Source: Clarkia xantiana subsp. parviflora (lineage: Eukaryota; Streptophyta; Magnoliopsida; Myrtales; Onagraceae). Taken from it: a stretch of 64,000 nucleotides of DNA. Under the pieces are notes generated by a model. That model had not been told where the DNA came from. It searched no databases and worked only from the letters and a program-made list of their open reading frames with translations. The stretch lies in assembly GCA_036873135.1 (NCBI GenBank), contig JAPTYO010000009.1:24511756-24575755 (forward strand). The letters run 5' to 3'. Every line of letters begins with the position of its first letter. The first letter of the stretch is position 1. The translations under genes and the position numbers were made by a program. Shown here one piece after another: positions 55,873-64,000 of the stretch.

Positions 55873-58342
55873 TTAAGCATAAAATTTTCTAAGATGTTCC
55901 CCACTAAAAGTGTTGGCGGAGATGTTTCCTTCATTGTCTTCCAACCTGTAGGCGTTCACAGCTGGAATGGCTGCGATCTTGTAGGGGCCCTCCCACTTTG
56001 GAGATAATTTGTTTAGTCGGTTCTGTCGCGAGAATTCGTTTCTTCTCAATACCATCTCCCCCAAAGAAAAACTGGCGTGTCTTGACTCGCCTATTGTAAT
56101 ATCTAGCCGTAAGTAGTCTCATTTTTGCTTGAGCCTCTTCTGCTTTATGTCGCTTCTCTTCCACCATGTCTAGGTCGAGACGCCGTGCTTCTTCGTTAGT
56201 ATCATCCTCAAAGTGGATAGCTCGGTGTGAAGGTACTGCTACTTCCACTGGAGCCATTGCTTCTGTTCCGTACACCAAGCTAAATGGTGTTTCGCCTGTG
56301 GATTTCTTAGGAGTAGCCCTCACTGCCCAGAGAACGTTTTCCAGCTCATCCAACCAATTACCCTTCAATGCTATCAGTCTCTTCTTCAATCCATCTAACA
56401 CGATTTTATTCGCGGATTCTACTTGCCCGTTAGTCTGTGCATGTCGGACTGAGGCAAAGCGATGCTCGATGTTGAGTTGTTCACAATACCACGCTATTTT
56501 CGAACCTGCAAATTGTGGGCCATTGTCACTAATCAGAACTCTTGGAACTCCATATCTTGACACAATCCGTGATTTGAGGAACTTCAACACGTGAAATTCA
56601 GTTGTCCTTGCTAGTGCCTTTGCCTCAATCCATTTGGAAAAATAATCGATCGCAACGATGATGCACGTTCGTTGTCCCTTAGACTTAGGCAAGGGCCCTA
56701 TTAGGTCGATTCCCCATTGAGCGAAGGGCCAGGCACTGGGTATTGATGTTAGAGGTGCAGCTGGCGTCGTAATCTTCCTTGAGTACATTTGACAAGCTTC
56801 ACAAGCCTGGACCATGTCAATGGCTTCCTTGTTCATCGTTGGCCAATAATATCCTTGGTTAAGGACCTTTCGAATTATAGACTTGGCTCCTTCATGGCAA
56901 GCTGCATATCCCTCGTGCAATTCTCGAAGTATCCTCTCCGTCTCTGGGTATGCGACGCATCTAAGGTAAGGTGTGGAATATCCCTTCTTGTACAATATAC
57001 CCTCCACAATGATGTAATTCATGGCTAACCGTTGAATCTTTGTTGCCACCACTGAGTCTTGAGGAAGGATACCTTCAGATGGGTATTGGAAAATGGGGGT
57101 CATCCAAGTAGGAGTAGAGTCTACCATCATCACGTTCGCCTGTTCCGCCGTCGAAATGAGGACCCTCTCCACAAATTGCACTTCTTGCATAATAGGGATT
57201 CCTAACGCAAATTTACTCAATGCGTCTGCCTCTTGATTTTCTTCCCGCGGTATCGCCTCTATGTCGAAGCTCTCAAACTTTTCAACCAACGTTTTGACTT
57301 CGTGTAAGTATTTTTGCATCCTTTCTGATCTCGCGACATAATCCCCCCTTACTTGGTTGACAACCAATTGGGTATCACACTTTACACGAATGTGTTCCAC
57401 TCCGACCCCTTTTGCAATGGGTAGCCCTGTAATCAATGCTTCGTACTCCGCCTCATTGTTGGTAGCTCTAAAAGTTAAAGCTAGAGCGTAGCGTAATGGG
57501 GTACCCTCATTGGGAGGGATTAGTAAGAGGCCTGCCCCCGAGCCTTCTGAGTTGGATGATCCGTCCGTGTACATTTGCCATATTAAGCTAGTGTCGTTGA
57601 CGGATTGGTTGGTCCCTTTCCCCCCTTCTACAGGAGGTGTTTCCTCCAAAGTAGGACCTGTGAACTCAGCGATGAAGTCTGCTAAAGCTTGTCCCTTAAT
57701 TGCGGTTCGAGGTGCGAAATGAATTTGAAACTCCGTCAGCTCTACCGCCCATTTGATCATTCTTCCCGAAGCATCGGGTTTTTGCAAGAAGTGTTTGAGT
57801 GGTTGGTTAGTCAATACGGTTACTTCATGTGCATGAAAGTAAGGTCGCAACTTTCTTGCTGCTATTACCAACGCATAAAGATACTTTTCAATGGCGGAGT
57901 AGTTTATTTCACTCTTTGACAAAGTCTTACTTACAATATAAACGGGAAGTTGGGCGCCTGCCTCTTCCTTTATCAACACAGAACTAACTGCCACATCGCT
58001 TATTGAAAGATATAAATACAAGACTTCTCCCGGGATAGGCTTTGCCAAGGGTGGTAGAGTGACTAGATGTCTTTTCAACTGCTGAAACGCCTCTTCACAT
58101 TTGTCCGTCCACTCAAACTTCTTGTTAGCTCGTAAGACTTCAAAGAATGGTAAGGACTTCTCTCCGGCCTTCGACAGGAATCTATTCAACGAAGCTAGTC
58201 TACCATTAAGACGTTGGACTTCTCTATGGCACGTTGGCGAGTGCATTTCCTCTATGGCTTGTAACTTCTCCGGGTTTACCTCAATTCCACGTTGACTCAC
58301 CATGAAACCAAGGAACTTCCCCGATTGCACCCGAATGCACAT
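55873..58342 (-). pseudogene. Tat pol, 3' part: RT end, RNase H, archaeal-type RNase H, integrase
   Basis: 803-residue frame 58342-55931. RT end SGKFLGFMVSQRGIEVNPEK. First RNase H keeps its fold, but catalytic positions read SISD and TNQPL instead of DASD and TDxxPL. A second RNase H follows (MYTDGSSNSEGSGAG, NNEAEYEAL, KCDTQLV, NQEADALS) with all acidic residues present; this pair defines Tat elements. Integrase: H..H..CEAC zinc site, WGIDLIGPL, LISDNGPQF, NGQVESANK (D, D, E). An extra T in a T-run (56069-56073 on plus) throws the end out of frame; the true tail continues at 56064-55873 (KLSPKWEGPYKI). No chromodomain is visible. Confidence 0.95.
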
Positions 58343-59739
58343 TTCGTGGGATTCAATCGTACTTGGTGTAGACGCATCCTTTCAAATGTCGTAGCCAAGT
58401 CCCCAGTGTGATCCGCACTTCTTTTTGACTTCACTAACATATCATCGACATAAGCTTCCATGGTCTTCCCGATGAGATCACCGAAAAGTTTGTTAACCAT
58501 CCTCTGATAGGTTGCTCCCGCGTTAAGAAGTCCGAACGGCATCACTTCGTAGTGATAAATATCACTATCTGCATAGAAAGCTGTATGGGGGGCGTCTTCA
58601 GGTGCCATCTTGATTTGGTTGTACCCCGAATAAGCATCCACGAAACTCATTAGCTCATGTCCTGAGGTAGCATCCACAAGTTGGTCGATCCTTGGTAATG
58701 GATAGGCATCCTTTGGACATGCCTTGTTCAAATCACGAAAATCCACACACATTCGTCATTTCCCATTTGACTTCTGCACCAGTACTGGGTTGGCTACCCA
58801 TGACTGGAATCGTAATTCCTTGACGAAACCCGCCTCAATCAACTTTCCCACTTCTTGACGAATGGCCTCCTTCTTCTCTTCTCCCATAGGCCTTCTCTTC
58901 TGAACGATTGGCCTGATTGCTGGGTCGAGCCTCAATTCATGAGAAATGATATCGCTGCTGATACCCGGCATATCACTCGGAGACCAGGCGAAGAGTTCTT
59001 TAAATTTCCTTAAGAGCTGGACTAGAGCCTCCTCTTGATCCTTGGGTAATAAAGCTCTGATACGAACGACCTTCTCAGGCCCGTCCACCTCAACCTCCTT
59101 CAATTCCTCTATTGGAGATGGACGACCTTTCTCCTCCCTTGGATCGATCTCCGTCACTATGTTGAGAGCTTCACCCATAGGCTTTTGATATCGCCTTCTC
59201 AGAGCGTTGACGTAACAGTGTCGGGATGCCGTCTGATCCCCCTTCACCACTCCCTCTCCAAATTTTGTCGGGAATTTCATCACTTGATGTGCTGTTGAAG
59301 GGACAATCAGATAGGGGTTAATTGTCGTTCGCCCCAAGATCCCATTATACGCACTGGGAGCATCCACAATTAAAAAGGAAACATGTATCTCTAGCTTCCT
59401 CCGTCCTGAACCGATAACTACTGGCAAAAGGATAGACCCTAATGGATAAGAGGTCGACCCTGCAAATCCCACAAGTGGAAAATCAAGTGGCTTAAGATCC
59501 GACTTCTTTTTTCCCAATGCCGTAAAAGCTTCCAAAAACAGAATGTCGGAAGAACTCCCTCCATCCACCAATATCCTCTTCACGTCACATTCCGAAATGT
59601 TCATAGTGATAACTAACGCATCGTCATGTGGGAAAACTATTCCCCTCAAATCTCCTTCTGAAAAAGAGATAACTGCTTCATTGGATGAATGTGGTCGCTT
59701 CCTGGTCAGCGCAATATCTCCTGCTTGTGAGGCATACAC
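58297..59739 (-). pseudogene. Tat pol, 5' part: protease and reverse transcriptase
   Basis: Protease around KRILVDGGSSSDILF (near 59570), RT start HELRLDPAIRPIVQKRRPMG (near 58930), KLIEAGFVKEL, then MCVDFRDLNKACPKDAYPLP (58752) and the catalytic AYVDDMLVKS (58460). A TGA replaces the Trp codon expected between SNGK and RMCVDF (about 58758), splitting the frame, and one G is missing from a G-run at 58330-58332, which shifts RT out of frame before FLGF. Otherwise the domains are full length. Confidence 0.94.
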
Positions 59740-61566
59740 CTATCTAGCATTGCTAACCGTTCCTCCTGATGCGAAACCTCCATGAATCATGTTGATAATC
59801 TTTTTCTTTGGAGGATTGTCTTCGACCACCTTCTTACCCTTGTCCTGAGTCGACGGAGGTGGAGGGGGAGCAGGACTGCGTGGCCTTTTATTCGGTTTTT
59901 CCACAAACTCCTTCAAATGTTCTTGTTGGATCAGTTTCTCTATGTCCTTTCCCAGTATAATGCAATGGTCCGTGTGATGTCCCTTGCACTGGTGGTATTC
60001 GCACCATCGATCTGAATGACCTCCCAGTTGTACACCAGGCTTCTTCAGAGGCGGAGGAGTGTCCAGGCCCTTTTGTCTCATTTCGTGTAGGATCACTGAA
60101 AACTCCCTATTAAGTGGTGTAGGATCTACCGCGTGGACCTCGTTCGAACGATGGCGATTATCATCAATACGCACACCGCTTCTGGGAGTATTCCATGGAG
60201 GAGTCCAATTTGCCGTAGGACGACGGGACGTTGGTTGAACAGGTTTATCCGCCTTTTTCTTCGCTTCTCCCCCTATCGACTCTGCAGCCTTTTTATTTTT
60301 GCGGAACGACCTTGTTTGCTCCAGATCGATATAGGACTTCACACGAGCGGCTAACTCCTCCAAAGTGTAGACCGGCTTCAGAGTCATATTATCTTCCAAT
60401 GAAGCACCCAAACGTCCGAGATTCCGCATGAATGCCCTGATAATCTCCTTTTCCCCCAAGTCCTCGTCTATGTCAGCCAAGTTTTGATTGAAACGAGCGT
60501 AATAGCTCGCCAGGGTTTCTTCATGTGCCTGTAGAATGTCATCTATCGAATTCGAACCTTTAAGCAACTGTCGGGCTCCTAAGTAGCGCTGGAGGAATTT
60601 GGACTTTAAGTATTGCCAGGAGGTTACAGAGCCCTTTGGCAGGCCAAAGAACCAATGTGACGCTGCCCCCGCCAAGGTGGTCGGGAATAGCAATGCAATA
60701 TGATTCTCATCTTTGGTACGCCCTAGTAATGATGCCTCATGCTGCTGTACATGTTCGACTGGATCACCATTCCCCGAGTAACGAGGGATTTCAGCTGGCG
60801 TCACACTTTCTGGTATAATGATGTCGACCAACTCCTGGGAGAACGGATGTGAGGCCCGGTCCCTCAAGTTATGCATTATCTTGACTTTTGACTCTTCCAT
60901 TTTCTTGGCGATTAACGCCTCGATCTGCTCAGTAGTTATCCCTCCCCCATCCGGTGGAATAGGAACCCGTGGAGGCAAATGTGGGGACATTACAGTAGGG
61001 GGTACTGGGTGGTACGGTTGATACGGAGGAGGAGGAGGAGGATAGTGGGGATATTGCGGCTGAGAAGGAACTTCTCCTTGTCTAACGGTCGGAGATGATG
61101 ACACCAACGGTGTAAACGGGACTTGCGATGGAGGTGGTACCGGCATGCCACCCTGTGCCCTTATCCTTTCCCTATAAGCCAATAACGCGTCCAGAGCAGC
61201 CATAAGGTCAGGGGTTACCTGGACACTCCTTGGGACACCACCTTGAGTAGGCATTGTATACGGAGGAACTTCATTGGTGGAGGCCCATAAGGTGGTACTC
61301 CGTAGGAGGGCATTCCATAAGGAAACCCATACGAAGGAGCTGGACCATGTGATGGTTCCCCTAGCATTTGTTCGTGGTGCCAACGGAGTTGATGCTGAGG
61401 ATGACAATTCTCCCTGAGGGCGGGGAGGTCCCTCTTGACGGTTAATCGGACGGGATGGGCCTTGAGGTGGATTTGTGGGCCGAGTTGGTTCCGCTGGATG
61501 ATCTCTTCTTGATGACTGACGAGGACCATTGGAAGGAGCCCCCGTAGTTTGTCGGCTAGCTGCCAT
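59740..61566 (-). CDS. Tat gag
   Basis: 608 residues from MAASRQTTGAP (61566), the first ATG after the primer site. A Pro/Arg-rich N-terminus and a Pro/Tyr-rich region (residues about 130-210) are followed by the gag core (IPRYSGNGDPVEHVQQHEAS, AASHWFFGLPKGSVTSWQYL, FLQRYLGARQ, SYYARFNQNLADID) and a CEYHQCKGHHTDHC zinc-like motif near residue 540. It ends in a TAG at 59740-59742 where the related fragment at 42450 has a Glu codon, so gag and pol share one frame separated by a single stop. This is either a point lesion or a readthrough signal. Confidence 0.9.
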   Translation of the reverse strand: MAASRQTTGAPSNGPRQSSRRDHPAEPTRPTNPPQGPSRPINRQEGPPRPQGELSSSASTPLAPRTNARGTITWSSSFVWVSLWNALLRSTTLWASTNEVPPYTMPTQGGVPRSVQVTPDLMAALDALLAYRERIRAQGGMPVPPPSQVPFTPLVSSSPTVRQGEVPSQPQYPHYPPPPPPYQPYHPVPPTVMSPHLPPRVPIPPDGGGITTEQIEALIAKKMEESKVKIMHNLRDRASHPFSQELVDIIIPESVTPAEIPRYSGNGDPVEHVQQHEASLLGRTKDENHIALLFPTTLAGAASHWFFGLPKGSVTSWQYLKSKFLQRYLGARQLLKGSNSIDDILQAHEETLASYYARFNQNLADIDEDLGEKEIIRAFMRNLGRLGASLEDNMTLKPVYTLEELAARVKSYIDLEQTRSFRKNKKAAESIGGEAKKKADKPVQPTSRRPTANWTPPWNTPRSGVRIDDNRHRSNEVHAVDPTPLNREFSVILHEMRQKGLDTPPPLKKPGVQLGGHSDRWCEYHQCKGHHTDHCIILGKDIEKLIQQEHLKEFVEKPNKRPRSPAPPPPPSTQDKGKKVVEDNPPKKKIINMIHGGFASGGTVSNAR

Positions 61567-61600
61567 ACTTCGCGTAATAGCCACGGCTTTTCGTAAGAGT

Positions 61601-61619
61601 TTCCCACAGACGGCGCCAA
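61601..61619 (-). other. Primer-binding site of the complete Tat element
   Basis: On minus TTGGCGCCGTCTGTGGGAA, directly after the 5' LTR; identical in its first 16 bases to the primer site at 1104-1119. Confidence 0.9.
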
Positions 61620-62437
61620 TGTTGGATCTTGATCTTCCGCGCTGAACCAAGACTCGACCTTCGGTGTGTCCGGGCCTGCACAAAGGGACAGATCGGGTTG
61701 GACCCGATGATCCCCCTCCGACGCTCAAGTCAGTTCCCAGAAAACGAATATCTAAGAACTGAAAGTATAGAGAGTATGTATGTTCGAAAGTGTAACCTTG
61801 ATAGGAGATATGCAAACCTATTTATAGTGGAGGGCTGGGTGCATGCATTGATGATGTGCCGACCTTCGTATATGGAAAGTTATATATTGATTGTTGCTAT
61901 TCGGGGAATCATTCATTATACGCGGAGCCATTAAATATTCAGTATAAATTGAATTCCTTATTAGGAAACTCAATTATAACGATTTTAGGAAGGTGAATAT
62001 CACACCCTTCCGTTTGAGGAAGTCAGTCCTTTGGTCGACCCTTCTTTTAATAGAGATGGATCGACCCTCCCCATTAGTGGAGTAGAGTCGACCATCTCCA
62101 CTTAGTGGAGAGGGTCACCCTCTCCATACTAAGTAGAGAGGGGTCGACTCTCTCCTATTGGTGGAGAGGGTTCGACCCTCTCTACTGGTGGGGAAGGGTC
62201 GACCCTCCACACTTAGTGGAGGGGGGTCGACCCTCTCCACCAGTGGAGAGGGGTCGACCCTCTCCACTTAGTGGAAAGGGGTCGACCCTCTCCACTTAGT
62301 GGAAAGGGGTCGACCCTCTCCCCTAGGGAGAGGAGTCGAGTCTCCTATATAGTGGGTGTCGACCGACATGTTTCGTTGAGCCCTTCGTGGTTCGTCCAAG
62401 GTGAATACTCGCGTTAGACACGGACCCATATCCATCA
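61620..62437 (-). repeat. 5' LTR of the complete Tat element
   Basis: Same ends as 50483-51409. TATA box at 61818-61827 (minus CTATAAATAG). The U3 repeat block (62030-62320) is shorter. Confidence 0.95.
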
Positions 62438-62442
62438 CAACA

Positions 62443-62817
62443 TATTATTTAATTACGTGGAAGTTGACATGTCACCCTTAGTGATTTCGATACGTTTTAA
62501 AACTTAAAATTGCTCATTCGCTCACGTGTTGAGATTCCAGCGGTGAGCTCAGAATTTCTAGAATTTATTTAAAAGCTTAAGTTTATCGACTTCATAGCAC
62601 GGAAATTTTTAATCTAATCATGCAGAATCAAGTATAATTATAATTATGTACGACATGTTTGGTTTGATGTATTAGAATTATAATGTGTTTGAATTACACA
62701 TTTGTTGATATTAGTTAAAACTCAATTATATATAGTAAATTATGCATTAGTTAAGATTCATCTAAACCATGGTATTATTTGGTATATAGTGGTTAATGAT
62801 TAATGAACAAAAGATTA
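62443..62817. other. Unique AT-rich spacer
   Basis: No coding sequence or element border seen. Continues the pre-insertion sequence of 50322-50477. Confidence 0.5.
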
Positions 62818-62826
62818 TTAATCTTA

Positions 62827-63359
62827 GGGTTAAAAACTAAAAATTTGTTCAAGGTTTACCCTGTGTTAAAATTAGGTGTCTGAAGTTTGAAATGTTAAAA
62901 TGGACTGTCTCAAGTTTCATTTTTGTTGAAATTTGGTGTCTTTGTGCGTCTTTTCATCTCCATTCAATCATTTCCATCAACCCACCAACCCACTCATAAT
63001 CAATCACTCTTTACTTTTCACAAAATCGTCAAATTTCACCTAAAAATTGAACATTAAAAAAAAAGTTTCTAGAAGAGTGGTGTAGAGCCATTTTCCAAGG
63101 ATAATAGAGCGAGATTTACTTGCCCGGATGTGACCAACTTTTTAGGTGACGGTCCCGGCAAGATGACGAGAAGGGAGTGTGTATAAAAGCTTGAATTTGA
63201 CATACGGTTTCGTCAGAATTGACTTCTCTAAAGTAATCACACCGAGACACCAAATTTCAACAAAAATGAAACTTGAGACAGTCCATTTTAACATTTCAAA
63301 CTTCAGACACCTAATTTTAACATAGGGTAAACCTTGAACAGTTTTTTAGTTATTAACCC
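62827..63359 (-). mobile_element. Mutator-type MITE, ~530 bp, copy B (inverted)
   Basis: Ends GGGTTAAAAAC...GTTATTAACCC with inverted repeats of about 120 bp. 9-bp target duplication TTAATCTTA at 62818-62826 and 63360-63368 is perfect. The interior matches the reverse complement of copy A (GACGATTTTGTGAAA, CGGGCAAGTAAATC-like words). Confidence 0.9.
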
Positions 63360-63368
63360 TTAATCTTA

Positions 63369-63830
63369 TAGGTAGATAATGATTATGGCAAGCCCGGTCT
63401 ATAGTTAAAAAGTGTAAATAGCTACCAATTTGGTAATTAACCCAATAAAGAAAGGAAGTTATTACTACACCATTTGCATCAACAATAAATAAAGATATCA
63501 GTTTTCCTCAAGATTCAATCTGTCTGTCTAAAGAAGAAAAAACTTAAAACTTGATGAAGCAGAAGATAAAAAAAAATAACTAGCCACCAATGCAACAAAA
63601 TGAAACGCCAATTTGTCAGATTACATTGGCTAAAATAAACATTACATATATTCAATCCCCACTTAACTACCAAATTAAACCACCAGTACACAGCCAGTCA
63701 ATCCCCAAGCAAGCACTATGCTGTTGCAATTGCAGTAAGTAGTTGTCCACAAACTAATGATACCATTGTTAAGCTAGACAACAGCATGACAAGAACAAAC
63801 AGGACTAGAAAAAACCAAAACAAAAAAATT
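63369..63830. other. AT-rich sequence, perhaps 3' untranslated region
   Basis: No ORF. Contains AATAAA-like words on the minus strand side; could be the 3' UTR of the possible gene at the right edge. Confidence 0.3.
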
Positions 63831-63835
63831 TACTT

Positions 63836-64000
63836 ACTGACTGGCTGTACAAAAAGGCTGCCATTCCGGGACCACACAGTCGTCGACCAACCAACCGAGA
63901 CAGTGAAGAGTTCTTGTCAACAGCTAAGTTTACACTGAACGGGATCGGTTCATCAATGCCTACTCCACAGTTGGTTCTGGTTCTGGAGTGGTTAACTGTA
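63836..64000 (-). other. Possible 3' end of a minus-strand gene running off the window
   Basis: GC content and codon texture rise here. One minus frame is open to the edge and ends LTTPEPEPTVE-stop (about 63963); another is open to a GTAAGTA donor-like site at about 63836. I cannot choose between them and do not recognise the product. Confidence 0.25.

Larger units (their letters stand above)
50483..62437 (-). mobile_element. Nearly complete Tat-type Ty3/gypsy retrotransposon
   Basis: 5' LTR 61620-62437, primer site 61601-61619, gag 61566-59740, protease/RT/RNase H/second RNase H/integrase 59739-55873, an 86-bp tandem array, an antisense gene 51680-54728, polypurine tract 51410-51422 and 3' LTR 50483-51409. 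Target duplication CAACA at 50478-50482 and 62438-62442. Outside the U3 repeats the LTRs show only about three differences in the first 400 bp, all C/T, so the insertion is young. The coding part has two point stops and two one-base frame shifts in gag-pol, so this copy cannot make its own full polyprotein. Confidence 0.96.

Noticed and set aside
56166..58295. Several plus-strand ORFs of 60-140 codons across pol
   Set aside because: They are antisense shadows of the minus-strand gag-pol, without domains or splice structure.
49795..63359. Composite transposon formed by the two inverted MITEs and the Tat element
   Set aside because: Each MITE and the Tat element has its own independent target duplication, so they inserted separately.

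Overview
This window is a stretch of flowering-plant nuclear DNA dominated by nested transposable elements, with two ordinary plant genes. The plant assignment rests on several signs: Ty1/copia elements with an initiator-Met primer site; Ty3/gypsy elements of the Tat type with two RNase H domains; CACTA, hAT and Mutator-like DNA elements; introns with GT/AG borders; and two plant-specific gene families (a DUF761 protein and a CASP-like membrane protein). The base composition is AT-rich. I cannot name the species.

Left block (1-23.7 kb). A decayed copia polyprotein (1-522, resuming at 20951-23694) was split by a 20.4 kb Tat-type LTR element (523-20945, TSD GGCAT). That element has LTRs, a primer site and a polypurine tract but no gag or pol. 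Its only coding relic is an antisense ORF (2660-5165, minus strand), surrounded by several tandem-repeat arrays. Two related copia elements later landed inside it: 5566-9444 (plus strand, TSD GCACG) and 10386-18909 (minus strand, TSD CATAT/TATAT). Both share a non-coding interval where protease and integrase should be.

Middle block (23.7-43.1 kb). After a possible TIR element (23940-25607) comes an intact single-exon DUF761 gene (26409-26783, minus). Next is another copia element (about 27.8-36.2 kb), 5'-truncated at a foldback and interrupted by a 3.46 kb CACTA element (28001-31461, TSD ACA) and a 489-bp hAT MITE (33763-34251). A LINE 3' end, several LTR fragments of Tat and copia families, and a second hAT MITE copy (38765-39253) follow.

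Right block (43.1-64 kb). A three-exon CASP-like gene (44485-47598, minus) is followed by a Mutator-like foldback element (48631-49556). A young, almost complete 12 kb Tat/gypsy element (50483-62437, minus, TSD CAACA) lies between two inverted copies of one ~530-bp MITE family (49795-50321 and 62827-63359). The Tat element carries gag, protease, RT, two RNase H domains and integrase on the minus strand. On the opposite strand, between pol and the 3' LTR, it has its own multi-exon gene with a TATA box. The same antisense gene, with an intron at the same place, is what survives in the gag-pol-less Tat element of the left block. This is the most interesting observation in the window. The last ~150 bases may hold the 3' end of a further gene.
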